From an uncultured bacterium (GTDB lineage Bacteria > Cyanobacteriota > Vampirovibrionia > Gastranaerophilales > Gastranaerophilaceae): DNA of 51,872 nt. The translations under genes and the position numbers were made by a program. This document shows, piece after piece, positions 41,499 through 49,124 of the stretch. Position 1 is the first letter of the stretch, and each line of letters starts with the position of its first letter. The stretch spans positions 1 through 51,872 of the forward strand of contig CASFPS010000007.1 of assembly GCA_949296355.1 (NCBI GenBank), written 5' to 3'. The notes beneath the pieces were generated by a model. It saw only the letters and a program-made list of their open reading frames with translations. It was not told where the DNA came from and ran no database searches.

Positions 41499-43217
41499 AT
41501 GTCAGTAGGACAATTCGTATTTATGTTACACAGCCACCTGCCTTATTACAGAAAAGCAGGTATGTGGCCATTCGGTGAAGAAAATCTTTACGAATGTATG
41601 GCAGAAACTTATGTACCTCTGCTTAATGCAATCGCAGAATTATATGATGAAGGTATAAAAGCGAAATTAACAGTCGGTATAACTCCGATTCTTGCAGAGC
41701 AGTTGAATGATGAACACCTGCAAAACGGTTTTGTGGAATATATTGATTCAAGAATCAGTGCTGTTGCAAAAGATTTGGACAGATATCCTGATCCAAAAGT
41801 TGCTCATTCGCAGCACTTAAAATATCTTGCAAAATACTATTTTGATTTGTGGAACAAGTTAAGAGATGATTTTGTAAATAAATACGAAAAGAATTTGATT
41901 AAATATTTCAAAAAATATCAAGACCTTGGCTGCATAGAAATTACAACCTCCGGCGCAACTCACGGTTTTTCACCGCTTCTTGCAACTGACAGCAACCTGA
42001 ACGCTCAATTCAAAGTAGGTCAGGATACTACAAAAAGATTGTTCGGCAAGAAAGCTATGGGAGCCTGGCTTCCTGAATGCGCTTACCGTCAAGGGTATGA
42101 ATATGTGGGAAAAGACGGTAAAAAGCACTGGAGACCGGCTATTGAAGTAACTCTTCAAAATAACGATATTCACTATTTCTTTACTGAATCTCACGTTATT
42201 GAAGGCGGTAACTCAATCGGTAACAGACGTGTAATCGGTATGTACGGAAATATTGAATATATTCCGCTTCCGGAAAGACCGGCAACAGGTTATGATACAT
42301 ATTCAGCTTACTGGCTTCCTGATGCTCAGGTAGCGGTAATGGGACGTAACGACCGAGCCGGATATCAGGTATGGTCTGCTGCAGACGGATATCCAGGTGA
42401 CGGATGTTTTAGAGAATTCCACAAGAAAGATGATAAATCCGGCATGCACTACTGGAGAATTACATCACCTACAACGGATTTAGGTGACAAAATGCTTTAT
42501 GATCCGGTGCTTGCAATGAATAAGGTTAACGAGAATTCAGATCATTATACAACTTTAATCTACCACCTTTTAAATGACTATAAGCTTGCAAAAGGTCACG
42601 AAGGTCTGGTAATGGTATCATTTGATACAGAATTGTTCGGTCACTGGTGGTTTGAAGGCGTAGAATTTATTAAACAGGTTATTAAGAAATTCCACGATTA
42701 CCTTCCGGAAGTTGAAAGACTTACCGCTGGTGAATACATAACAAAATATCCGCCAAAAGAAGCTATCCAGATTCCGGAAAGCTCATGGGGGCAGGGCGGT
42801 CACTTCTATGTATGGATGAACCACTTAACAGAATGGATGTGGCCTATTATCCACTCTTGCGAAAAACGTATTAATGCAATCGTGGATAAATATCCTGAAA
42901 TTCCGGAGGACAAGCTTTTGCATAGAGCTTTGAACCAGCTTGCAAGAGAAAATCTGCTGCTGCAAAGTTCAGACTGGCCGTTCTTAATCACAACATGGCA
43001 GGCAAAAGATTATGCAACTGACAGATTTAATGAACATGTGGACAGATTCAGCCTGATTGCAGATATGATTGAAAGCGGAAATATCGATGAAGGAAAACTT
43101 TCTGAAATCGAAAGCATTGATAACTGCTTCCCTGTAATTGATTACAGAGTTTACCAGTCAATCACGGAAGGTACAATTCCTCAGCAGGAAAAGAAACTTG
43201 CACCGCTGTATCAATAA
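41499..43217 (+). CDS. GH57 family 1,4-alpha-glucan branching enzyme
   Basis: 572 residues. The GH57 marks are FVFMLHSHLPYYRKAGMWPF at the start, LTVGITPILAEQL, TTSGATHGFSPLL and GAWLPECAYRQGYEY with the nucleophile Glu near 191. SFDTELFGHWWFEGVEF carries the acid/base Asp near 378, followed by ESSWGQGGHFYVWMNH. The C-terminal helical region (NQLARENLLLQSSDWPFLIT) is typical of the branching-enzyme subgroup. It introduces alpha-1,6 branches into the glucan made by the synthase at 28538. GGAGG precedes the ATG. It is monocistronic, with a strong terminator behind it. Confidence 0.92.
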   Translation: MSVGQFVFMLHSHLPYYRKAGMWPFGEENLYECMAETYVPLLNAIAELYDEGIKAKLTVGITPILAEQLNDEHLQNGFVEYIDSRISAVAKDLDRYPDPKVAHSQHLKYLAKYYFDLWNKLRDDFVNKYEKNLIKYFKKYQDLGCIEITTSGATHGFSPLLATDSNLNAQFKVGQDTTKRLFGKKAMGAWLPECAYRQGYEYVGKDGKKHWRPAIEVTLQNNDIHYFFTESHVIEGGNSIGNRRVIGMYGNIEYIPLPERPATGYDTYSAYWLPDAQVAVMGRNDRAGYQVWSAADGYPGDGCFREFHKKDDKSGMHYWRITSPTTDLGDKMLYDPVLAMNKVNENSDHYTTLIYHLLNDYKLAKGHEGLVMVSFDTELFGHWWFEGVEFIKQVIKKFHDYLPEVERLTAGEYITKYPPKEAIQIPESSWGQGGHFYVWMNHLTEWMWPIIHSCEKRINAIVDKYPEIPEDKLLHRALNQLARENLLLQSSDWPFLITTWQAKDYATDRFNEHVDRFSLIADMIESGNIDEGKLSEIESIDNCFPVIDYRVYQSITEGTIPQQEKKLAPLYQ

Positions 43218-43234
43218 ATTTTAATTTAAATAAG

Positions 43235-43271
43235 AAGTTCGGGGTTGATTTTTATCAACCCCGAACTTTTT
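43235..43271 (+). terminator. Terminator after the GH57 gene
   Basis: A 15-bp perfect stem, AAGTTCGGGGTTGAT with ATCAACCCCGAACTT, a TTTT loop and a T tail, 17 bases after the stop. Confidence 0.92.
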
Positions 43272-43319
43272 GTACACTACAAGAGATAAGACGGACTATA
43301 AAAATTATATTCCGTTCGC

Positions 43320-44030
43320 AAATCCAAGACAGTGACCGGAGGTCGTAGTGGCATAGAGTTTGGAGTGATAGTTTTTCAGCCCCTCTCCATAATTTCTAAG
43401 CTCGCATGGTTCGCTAACAAATTCTGTCCTCTCCCCAATGGGGCGAGGGCTAACACCAGGTTTTGTGTCATTGTGAGGGGTGAGGGGTATTGGTTGATGG
43501 GTGAGCTTACCAGCTGGGTGTCATTGCGAGGAGCGGAAGCGACGTGGCAATCCATATTGTTATTGTTGGTTTTTCCCAACCTACTGTTTTTAATTGTGAA
43601 ATTCGTTCGGGATTGCTTCGGGCTGAATGGATATTCCCTCGCAATGACGCCAGACTTGTAGGCTTACTTCATACCTGAAATCATTTACCCCCGCAATGAC
43701 GTGATTTTTTGAGGGAGAGGAGAATGTGCTAATTGAACGACAACGCGTGCTCCCTCTCCAGTGGGGAGGGTTAGGGAGGGGGTTAGCTTTTTGTTGTCTG
43801 AACCCCACCCGCATTTGTAGCTCGCTAACGCTCGCACAACTGCGACCTCCCCAACTTGGGAGGTAAGCGCGGTTATTGGGCGAGGGGTAACGCCAGGTTT
43901 TGTGTCATTGCGAGGAGCGGGAGCGACGTGGCAATCCAGTATATATTTTAATATCAGCCCCTCACACACATCTTTAGCTTTTACCACACGGCTCAAGCAC
44001 ATCTGCTCCCTCTCCCCAGTAACAACTGTA
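43320..44030. repeat. Repeat cluster between the GH57 gene and the first coiled-coil gene
   Basis: No gene is seen. In order: a CCCTCTCC unit interrupted by a second hairpin (about 43379-43450), the 129-bp TCATTGCGAGG element (43520-43648), a CATTTACCCCCGCAATGAC module (43682-43700), CCCTCTCCAGTGGGGAGGG (about 43750-43785), CCCCACCCGCATTTGTAGCT with a palindrome (43803-43862), and a partial TCATTGCGAGGAGCGG (43905-43940). Much of it recurs at 46230-46990. Confidence 0.75.
43520..43648. mobile_element. Non-coding element with 12-bp terminal inverted repeats, copy 1
   Basis: It begins GTCATTGCGAGG and ends CCTCGCAATGAC, exact inverted repeats 129 bases apart. The inside has ATTGTTATTGTTGG and TTGTGAAATTCGTTCGGGA. 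A near-identical copy lies at 46493-46622. Size, ends and lack of a gene fit a MITE-like element. Confidence 0.6.
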
Positions 44031-44055
44031 TGCGTTCACTCGACTTTATATTAAG

Positions 44056-44120
44056 TTTTGTAACAATTTGTCCAGCGTCTGAAATTATATAGTTTTTACA
44101 TACTTTATATATTTGTAAGA
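44056..44120 (+). promoter_or_regulatory. Shared operator and promoter-like boxes before the first coiled-coil gene
   Basis: TTTTGTAACAA at 44056-44066 is followed 48 bases later by TTTATATAT (44104-44112), within TTTTTACATACTTTATATAT and then TTGTAAGA. The spacing of the two boxes equals that before 45175. No strong Shine-Dalgarno sequence follows. Confidence 0.5.
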
Positions 44121-44139
44121 CTAAGATGGGACAAAAAAG

Positions 44140-45075
44140 ATGGCACCAGGAATTGGAATGTACAATTTTAATATGACCGGAAGCTCCTGGACAGGACTGC
44201 TCCAGCAGGGCATGGGGATGTTTGGCGGCGGTTTTGGCGGCAGCGGCATTTTTATGAATTGTTTTGGCGAAGTAAACTATGATGCTATGGCAGGTTATGG
44301 TGTTGCAAACGCCCTCCTTGGTGTTGCGGGACAGGCAATTAATCATACGGTTTCTGAAAAACGTGAGAAAAAAGCGGAATATCAAGAGAATAAAGCAGAA
44401 ATCGAAAGAATTACGCAGGATATAGAAGATAAAACCGGTGAAAAAGCAGGGTTAGAAGCTGAGAACAAGACGAAACAAAGTGAAATTACTGCTGCTGACA
44501 CAGCCATTAACAACTTAAACAAACAGATTAGCAAGCTGGATGTTGCAGGCAAAAAGCAAGCTTATGACGATGCAAACGCACAAGACCCCAAACCTGCAAA
44601 TCTGGCAGATCTAAAAAAGGTATATGAAGATGCTGTCGCAGAAGAAAATAGATTAAAAGCAGAAATTACAAAACAAGAAAATATAAAAAAAGAAGCTAAC
44701 GAAACAATTGAAGAAAATAATCAAAAAATCAATGAATTAACTGAAGATATTAAAAATCTGAAAAAAGAGCTAAATAAATTACAGGCTTCAGTAAATGAAA
44801 TTGATCTTGACAGAGCTGACGGTAAAAAATTCCAGAGAACAAAGAAAGAAGATTTTGATGCTAAATGGAATGATGACGGAAGTATGGCTGATAATGCCGA
44901 ATTTACCAAAGGTGATATGAGATATGCTATTGCCGGGTTTAGAAACGCTACAAGCGATGAAGATAAAAAATACTGGGCTAATAAAATAGCAACTATTTAT
45001 AAAAATATGAATCAGAGTGACATTACTAGCGACTTTAAAACCGCAAGAAAAATTGTTGATTCTTATGTAGATTAG
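44140..45075 (+). CDS. Coiled-coil protein with glycine-rich N-terminus, function unknown
   Basis: 311 residues. Residues 1-75 are hydrophobic and Gly/Met-rich (GLLQQGMGMFGGGFGGSGIF, then VNYDAMAGYGVANALLGVAG). From about 80 to 235 the protein is a long coiled coil (KREKKAEYQENKAEIERITQ onward) with a hinge around DAQDP/ANAQDPKPANL. The C-terminal 75 residues are globular and acidic. There is no Sec signal. A hydrophobic segment followed by coiled coils without a signal peptide is the layout of some type III translocators, but that is only a resemblance. The start codon lacks a strong ribosome site. It is controlled by the same boxes as the next gene. Confidence 0.78.
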   Translation: MAPGIGMYNFNMTGSSWTGLLQQGMGMFGGGFGGSGIFMNCFGEVNYDAMAGYGVANALLGVAGQAINHTVSEKREKKAEYQENKAEIERITQDIEDKTGEKAGLEAENKTKQSEITAADTAINNLNKQISKLDVAGKKQAYDDANAQDPKPANLADLKKVYEDAVAEENRLKAEITKQENIKKEANETIEENNQKINELTEDIKNLKKELNKLQASVNEIDLDRADGKKFQRTKKEDFDAKWNDDGSMADNAEFTKGDMRYAIAGFRNATSDEDKKYWANKIATIYKNMNQSDITSDFKTARKIVDSYVD

Positions 45076-45085
45076 AAATATTAAC

Positions 45086-45150
45086 TTTTGTAACAAAAAG
45101 CTCCGAACCTGAAATCGGGGCTTTTTTATTTACTTTATATATATGTAAGA
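45086..45150 (+). promoter_or_regulatory. Shared operator and promoter-like boxes before the second coiled-coil gene
   Basis: TTTTGTAACAAA at 45086-45097 and TTTATATAT at 45134-45142, again 48 bases apart, then ATGTAAGA. The preceding terminator lies between the two boxes and shares its ends with them. Confidence 0.5.
45095..45127 (+). terminator. Terminator between the two coiled-coil genes
   Basis: AAAAAGCTCCGA (45095-45106) pairs with TCGGGGCTTTTT (45115-45126) with one G-T pair, followed by T. It separates the two genes into independent transcripts. Confidence 0.85.
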
Positions 45151-45174
45151 TATAAAGCTGGTAAGAGACAAAAG

Positions 45175-46023
45175 ATGGGTTACTACACAGAAATTAGCAA
45201 AAGTTCAAAATACAGAGCAGAAGACACCGCGCTTTATAACAGAATGAACGGTGTAAGCGGGCATACTGCGCTGGGCGTAATTGGCAGCCAGCTTGCGCCG
45301 CAGCTTTTGCAATTGACGATTGGAAAAATATTATCGGGTACGGAAAAAGCCGATAGTGAAGAAAAAACAGTAACTCCGGAGGACCAACAAAGAGAAGCTT
45401 TACAAGAGCAGCTTAAGTCTGTATTGAAAGAAATAGGAGCAGAAGATGAGAAAGGTATAAGCAAAGCTGTTGAAGAAGCTCAAAGCGAACACGATAAAAA
45501 TATTAAAGCTAAACAGGATATAGTAGATACCTTTACAAACGGTACGGATCAGTACACAACCCAAATTACAGCGCTTCAAACACAACTAAACGGACTCACG
45601 GCAGAAAATGATCCGGATGGCAGTCAAAAAAGAAAAATTGAAGGTCAAATTCAAGATTTAGAAAAAAAACGTGATAAAGCTTTACAGCAAGCACAAAAAG
45701 ACTTGCAGGAAGTTACGCAGAAAGAAGATAAAAAGCTGAATAATATTGTATTTAAAGCAGAAGAAGCAAAAGCAATATTAGTTCAACTGCAAAACTTGAA
45801 CGCAATTGATGAAGCCGACAAAGAAACTTCATACGATGCAGCTCAGGAAGTTACGGATATGGCGAACTTTAACCAAGCCCGCGAAAAATTTCTGAAAAAC
45901 AAAACAAAAGAAAACGCGCAGGCTCTAAAAGAAGCCTATGAAGAAGTTGATAACAAAACAACAAAAGCAGCATGGGATAAGTTCCTTAAAGCAGAGGTAG
46001 AAAAAGTTTTGAATGCTGAATAA
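45175..46023 (+). CDS. Second coiled-coil protein, function unknown
   Basis: 282 residues. A tyrosine/serine-rich start (MGYYTEISKSSKYRAEDTAL) is followed by a short hydrophobic stretch (HTALGVIGSQLAPQLLQLTI) and long charged helices (residues 65-215, Q/K/E-rich, coiled-coil pattern). The C-terminal helical part begins YDAAQEVTDMANFNQAREKF. There is no signal peptide and no known domain. It shares general layout, promoter boxes and orientation with the gene at 44140, although direct sequence similarity is weak. The C-terminus EKVLNAE is charged. Confidence 0.78.
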   Translation: MGYYTEISKSSKYRAEDTALYNRMNGVSGHTALGVIGSQLAPQLLQLTIGKILSGTEKADSEEKTVTPEDQQREALQEQLKSVLKEIGAEDEKGISKAVEEAQSEHDKNIKAKQDIVDTFTNGTDQYTTQITALQTQLNGLTAENDPDGSQKRKIEGQIQDLEKKRDKALQQAQKDLQEVTQKEDKKLNNIVFKAEEAKAILVQLQNLNAIDEADKETSYDAAQEVTDMANFNQAREKFLKNKTKENAQALKEAYEEVDNKTTKAAWDKFLKAEVEKVLNAE

Positions 46024-46062
46024 AAAAGTTTTTAATACCTTATATTTGTGCAGTATACAAAA

Positions 46063-46185
46063 ATAAGGGAATGGCAGATAAATAAAAATTAACTAACCGG
46101 ACAAAAACGGCAAGTCTGCCTTAAAAGTTTAATTACCCCATCTTACATCTTACTAAAAATTTCAGCCCGCATGCGCGGGCTTTTC
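46063..46185 (+). ncRNA. Candidate small RNA or long 3' UTR behind the second coiled-coil gene
   Basis: Upstream, TTTTTAATACCTTATATTTGTG (about 46029-46050) resembles the promoter boxes of the two coiled-coil genes. There is no coding frame, and a perfect terminator ends the stretch. GGCAGA (46073-46078) can pair with TCTGCC (46115-46120), enclosing CCG/CGG. GGGAAT (46068-46073) can partly pair with ATTACCC (46132-46138). It could also be the 3' UTR of the preceding gene. Confidence 0.3.
46164..46185 (+). terminator. Rho-independent terminator
   Basis: AGCCCGC-ATGC-GCGGGCT stem-loop (46164-46181) followed by TTT C TTTT. It is the first terminator after the coiled-coil gene ending at 46023. 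Confidence 0.88.
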
Positions 46186-46492
46186 TTTTGACAATATGTA
46201 GAGAATGTTATAGAGATTCTTCCAGTCTTGGATTATCCGTGGTGTCGGAAAGTTCCCAGCTTCCCTCCACCTTACGGGCTAGGCAAAGCCGTCGCCCTAT
46301 TGAAAATCCGCTCTCCCATAAGGGGCGAGGGGAACATCACGTTTAGCGTTCAGCATACCCTCCCCATGTGGGAGGGTCGAAATCTTTGATTTCGGGGAGG
46401 GGTTTTATACAGATTTACGTCTGTAATTTTAATGCCTAAAATTATCTTGGACAGTTGTGCACAAAAGGGCGAGGGGTAACACCTGGTTTTAC

Positions 46493-46622
46493 GTCATTGC
46501 GAGAAGCGGGAGCGACGCGGCAAGCAATATTGTTATTGTTGGGTTTCACCCAACCTACTGTTTTTAATTGTGAAATTCGTTCGGGATTGCTTCGGGCTGG
46601 ATAGATATTCCCTCGCAATAAC
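46493..46622. mobile_element. Non-coding element with terminal inverted repeats, copy 2
   Basis: It is nearly identical to 43520-43648 along its length, with slightly degenerate ends (GTCATTGCGAGA and CCTCGCAATAAC). The similarity continues another 40-50 bases to the right into the CATTTACCCC module, so element and module were copied together. Confidence 0.6.
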
Positions 46623-46655
46623 GCCAGACTTGTAGGCTTACTTCATACCTGAAAT

Positions 46656-46777
46656 CATTTACCCCCGCAATGACAACCAACTAGTAGCTTTGACCACCAG
46701 CCCAAACATTTACCCCCGCAATGACGACCAACTAGTAGCTTTGACCACCAGCCCAAACATTTACCCCCGCAATGACG
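46656..46777. repeat. 51-bp tandem repeat, about 2.4 copies
   Basis: The unit starts CATTTACCCCCGCAATGAC and continues with CCAACTAGTAGCTTTGACC and ACCAGCCCAAA. Units start at 46656, 46707 and 46758; the first two differ by one base near position 20. Confidence 0.9.
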
Positions 46778-47053
46778 TAATTTTTAGAGGGTGAGGGAGT
46801 AACTTTTTGTTGTTTGAACCCCTCACCCGAATTTCTAAGTTTCGCTCTAGCTCAACTTGAAATTCTTCCCTCTCCCACAAGGGGCGAGGGGAGGGTTAGG
46901 GAGGGGGTATCCTTTACGTTGTTTGAACCCCACCCGCATTTGCAGCTCACTGGCGTTCGCACAACTGCCCCCAACTGGGGAGGTTGATGCATTTATTTAG
47001 CGCGACAAGATTTTTAGTAAAATATAGGAGGCACCGGTACAAAAATCAATATT

Positions 47054-47083
47054 AAAAAAGGATGGCTTGAAAGCCATCCTTTT
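47054..47083 (-). terminator. Terminator after rpsO
   Basis: AAAAAGGATGGCTT pairs with AAGCCATCCTTTTT around a short GA-containing loop, just downstream of the rpsO stop. A/T tracts on both sides would also stop plus-strand transcription. Confidence 0.85.
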
Positions 47084-47088
47084 TATAA

Positions 47089-47352
47089 CTAACCTCTGAT
47101 ACCGAGTTCTTTAACAAGGCTTCTGTATCCTTCAAGATTCTTTTCTTTCAGGAATGAAAGAAGTCTTTTTCTTTTACCAACCATCATCAAAAGACCGCGT
47201 TTTGTTGCAAAGTCTTTTTTGTTAGATTTCATATGTTCTGTAAGTTCTGAAATCTTTTTGGTTAACATAGCGATTTGTACTTCGGCAGAGCCGGTGTCTT
47301 TTGCATTAGCACCGAATTTTTCAACAATTTCCTGTTTGTTCTTTAAGTTCAT
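47089..47352 (-). CDS. rpsO: 30S ribosomal protein S15
   Basis: 87 residues, normal length. KFGANAKDTGSAEVQIAMLT, then LTEHMKSNKKDFATKRGLLM and the C-terminal LLSFLKEKNLEGYRSLVKEL, is diagnostic of S15. It binds the central domain of 16S rRNA. GAAAGGA stands before the ATG. The transcript has a leader of about 125 bases that could carry the autoregulatory S15 site known from other bacteria. Confidence 0.97.
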   Translation of the reverse strand: MNLKNKQEIVEKFGANAKDTGSAEVQIAMLTKKISELTEHMKSNKKDFATKRGLLMMVGKRKRLLSFLKEKNLEGYRSLVKELGIRG

Positions 47353-47483
47353 AATTTTTCCTTTCTTTTTTGCTCCTTAGTAAGACAGGGAATAAATCTG
47401 TAGAATTCAACTTTGAATCATTTACCCCTGCCCTCACCGGGCACGTACAAGCGTCATATCGGCTTATGCGCTTTACAGGAAAA

Positions 47484-47512
47484 AATATAATATAAACATG
47501 CTCTTAAATCAA
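47484..47512 (-). promoter_or_regulatory. rpsO promoter
   Basis: On the minus strand TTGATT (47507-47512), a 17-base spacer and TATATT (47484-47489). The leader between here and 47352 contains a CATTTACCCC module with a CCCTGCCCTCACCGGGCACG hairpin-like stretch. Confidence 0.5.
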
Positions 47513-47530
47513 GAGGAAGCTTTAAGTTTT

Positions 47531-48397
47531 TTAACCTATCGGGTGATATGAACCTATTACATAGAACATTTTTACAAGAGGTTTAATTTCTTCAAAAGCT
47601 TTCTTAATTTTTTCATCAAGGATATGTCCTTCAAAATCAATATAGAAAACGTATTCGCCTAGTTCTTTTTTTGACGGTCTTGAATCTATATAAGACATAT
47701 TAATTCCGTGTTCTTCCAGAATCGTTAATATTTTATTCAAAGCTCCGGCTTTATTCTCTGTTGAAAATGTAATACTGGTCTTATCATACCCCGTTTGCGG
47801 TGACATGAATTTCCCCAGAAGTATAAATCTTGTCTGGTTATTGATTTCATCGTTAATATTATTTTCTATAACAGGAACCCCGTACATTTCAGCGCATTCT
47901 ACGCTTCCGATTGCTGCAGCTTCCGGCTCTTCCGCAACCAGCGAGCGAACTGCAGCCGAAGTTGACAGAGTTGCTTCTTCTATTAAAGAATCCGGAAAAT
48001 TTGCCTGCAAAAAATGCTTACATTGAGCCAGAGCCTGCGGGTGAGAACGTATTACTTTAATTTCAGATTTATGCTTTGCAAACCCTAAAAGTGCGTGCTC
48101 AACCCCCATGGTAGTTTCTGCAATAATTTTATACCCTTCCTTTTTTAAAGACGAAAGATTATCGAGAGTTTCTCTTACAATACCTTCTATTGAATTTTCA
48201 ATAGGTATAACCGCAACAATATCTTCATTATTCTCATCTTTCAAAGCTTTGATTATACTTGAAATCGATTTCAGGTTTGTACTTACACAATTAAGCTTAA
48301 AAGCATCTATAAACATATTTTTTGCAAAATCACTGTACGACCCGCGAGGTCCTAAAAATAATAATTTTCTGATTCTTGATGTATCTAAAAGTTCCAT
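47531..48397 (-). CDS. pheA: Prephenate dehydratase
   Basis: 288 residues. FLGPRGSYSDFAKNMF starts the catalytic domain. VIPIENSIEGIVRETLDNL and the motif NQTRFILLG (Thr-Arg-Phe) are catalytic-site signatures. An ACT regulatory domain follows at about 200-280 (SITFSTENKAGALNKILTIL, then EHGINMSYIDSRPSKKE). It makes phenylpyruvate for phenylalanine synthesis and should be feedback-regulated by phenylalanine. No chorismate mutase domain is fused. It is the last gene of a tadA-led operon. Confidence 0.94.
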   Translation of the reverse strand: MELLDTSRIRKLLFLGPRGSYSDFAKNMFIDAFKLNCVSTNLKSISSIIKALKDENNEDIVAVIPIENSIEGIVRETLDNLSSLKKEGYKIIAETTMGVEHALLGFAKHKSEIKVIRSHPQALAQCKHFLQANFPDSLIEEATLSTSAAVRSLVAEEPEAAAIGSVECAEMYGVPVIENNINDEINNQTRFILLGKFMSPQTGYDKTSITFSTENKAGALNKILTILEEHGINMSYIDSRPSKKELGEYVFYIDFEGHILDEKIKKAFEEIKPLVKMFYVIGSYHPIG

Positions 48398-48409
48398 ATA
48401 TTTCCTTGT

Positions 48410-49120
48410 TTAATAATTTGTACGTTGTGTTGTTTGTGAAGGTATTCTTTCGGCAAGTTTTTGTATCATTGCACTTCTTTCCTGAGACGGAGAAAGTCTG
48501 CCGGCTTTTTGTGCATACACAAGAGCCGAGCCGTAACGTTTTTGTAATATATAAATTTTGACAATTTCGTCATAACAACCTGCTGCCATTTCCTGAGAAC
48601 GTTCTTTTGCTGCAATATTCTTATAAATCTCTATAGCTGCAGCGTAGTCGCCGGACTCTTTAAGTTGATTTGCCTTATCTAATTTGCTCTGAAGAGTTTC
48701 CTGAACAGGTTCTGTATTTCCATTTTCAGGGTTTGGAATCGGCTCTCCAGAAATTTCACTATCATCTATGGGTTTTAGTTCTTCCTCTGCACTTGGTCTT
48801 GGCTCTGCTTGACTGTTATTTTGCTCTACCGCAGGAATAGAATTTTGTTCCGGCTCAGATTCCTGCAGAGTTGAGTTCTCCTCATTCTCCGCACCATTTT
48901 CAGATTCTGTAATATTTAATTCATTTTGAAGTGATGCCTGCGGATTAGTATTTTGTCTAACCACCCTGTGTACAGCCGGATTCTGCCTTGCAGTCGGAGT
49001 AACATCATCCTCTTTTGGTATATAATCAAAAGCTTTTGCTAAAAGCAGAAAAAAGACCATCATGATAAATAGCATTATTAATATTGTTTTTACTGAAGCA
49101 AAACTATAGTTATTATTCAT
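48410..49120 (-). CDS. Membrane-anchored protein with a TPR-like C-terminus
   Basis: 236 residues. One N-terminal membrane helix (ILIMLFIMMVFFLLLAKAF, about 13-31) is followed by a low-complexity linker rich in E, N, P and Q (about 40-140). A tetratricopeptide-like end follows (ANQLKESGDYAAAIEIYKNI, then YDEIVKIYILQKRYGSALVY). It probably presents a binding module outside the membrane. Partners are unknown. It sits between the TIGR02757 gene and pheA with gaps of 4 and 12 bases. Confidence 0.8.
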   Translation of the reverse strand: MNNNYSFASVKTILIMLFIMMVFFLLLAKAFDYIPKEDDVTPTARQNPAVHRVVRQNTNPQASLQNELNITESENGAENEENSTLQESEPEQNSIPAVEQNNSQAEPRPSAEEELKPIDDSEISGEPIPNPENGNTEPVQETLQSKLDKANQLKESGDYAAAIEIYKNIAAKERSQEMAAGCYDEIVKIYILQKRYGSALVYAQKAGRLSPSQERSAMIQKLAERIPSQTTQRTNY

Positions 49121-49124
49121 ATTA

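Larger units (their letters stand above)
46230..47000. repeat. Repeat cluster between the coiled-coil genes and rpsO
   Basis: No gene is seen. It holds GGGCGAGG hairpin units (about 46300-46340, 46466-46478, 46867-46910), a second copy of the TCATTGCGAGG element, a 51-bp tandem repeat (listed separately) and a CCCTCACCCGAATTTCTAAG unit (46818-46895) nearly identical to 421-495. A CCCCACCCGCATTTGCAGCT unit (46928-46985) matches 43803-43862. Confidence 0.75.

Noticed and set aside
43218..44139. tRNA or rRNA genes in the long spacers
   Set aside because: No cloverleaf, T-loop sequence or rRNA core motif could be recognised in any spacer.
46656..46777. Regular 51-base repeat as a CRISPR array
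   Set aside because: The copies are contiguous, with no unique spacers between them, and there are no cas genes.
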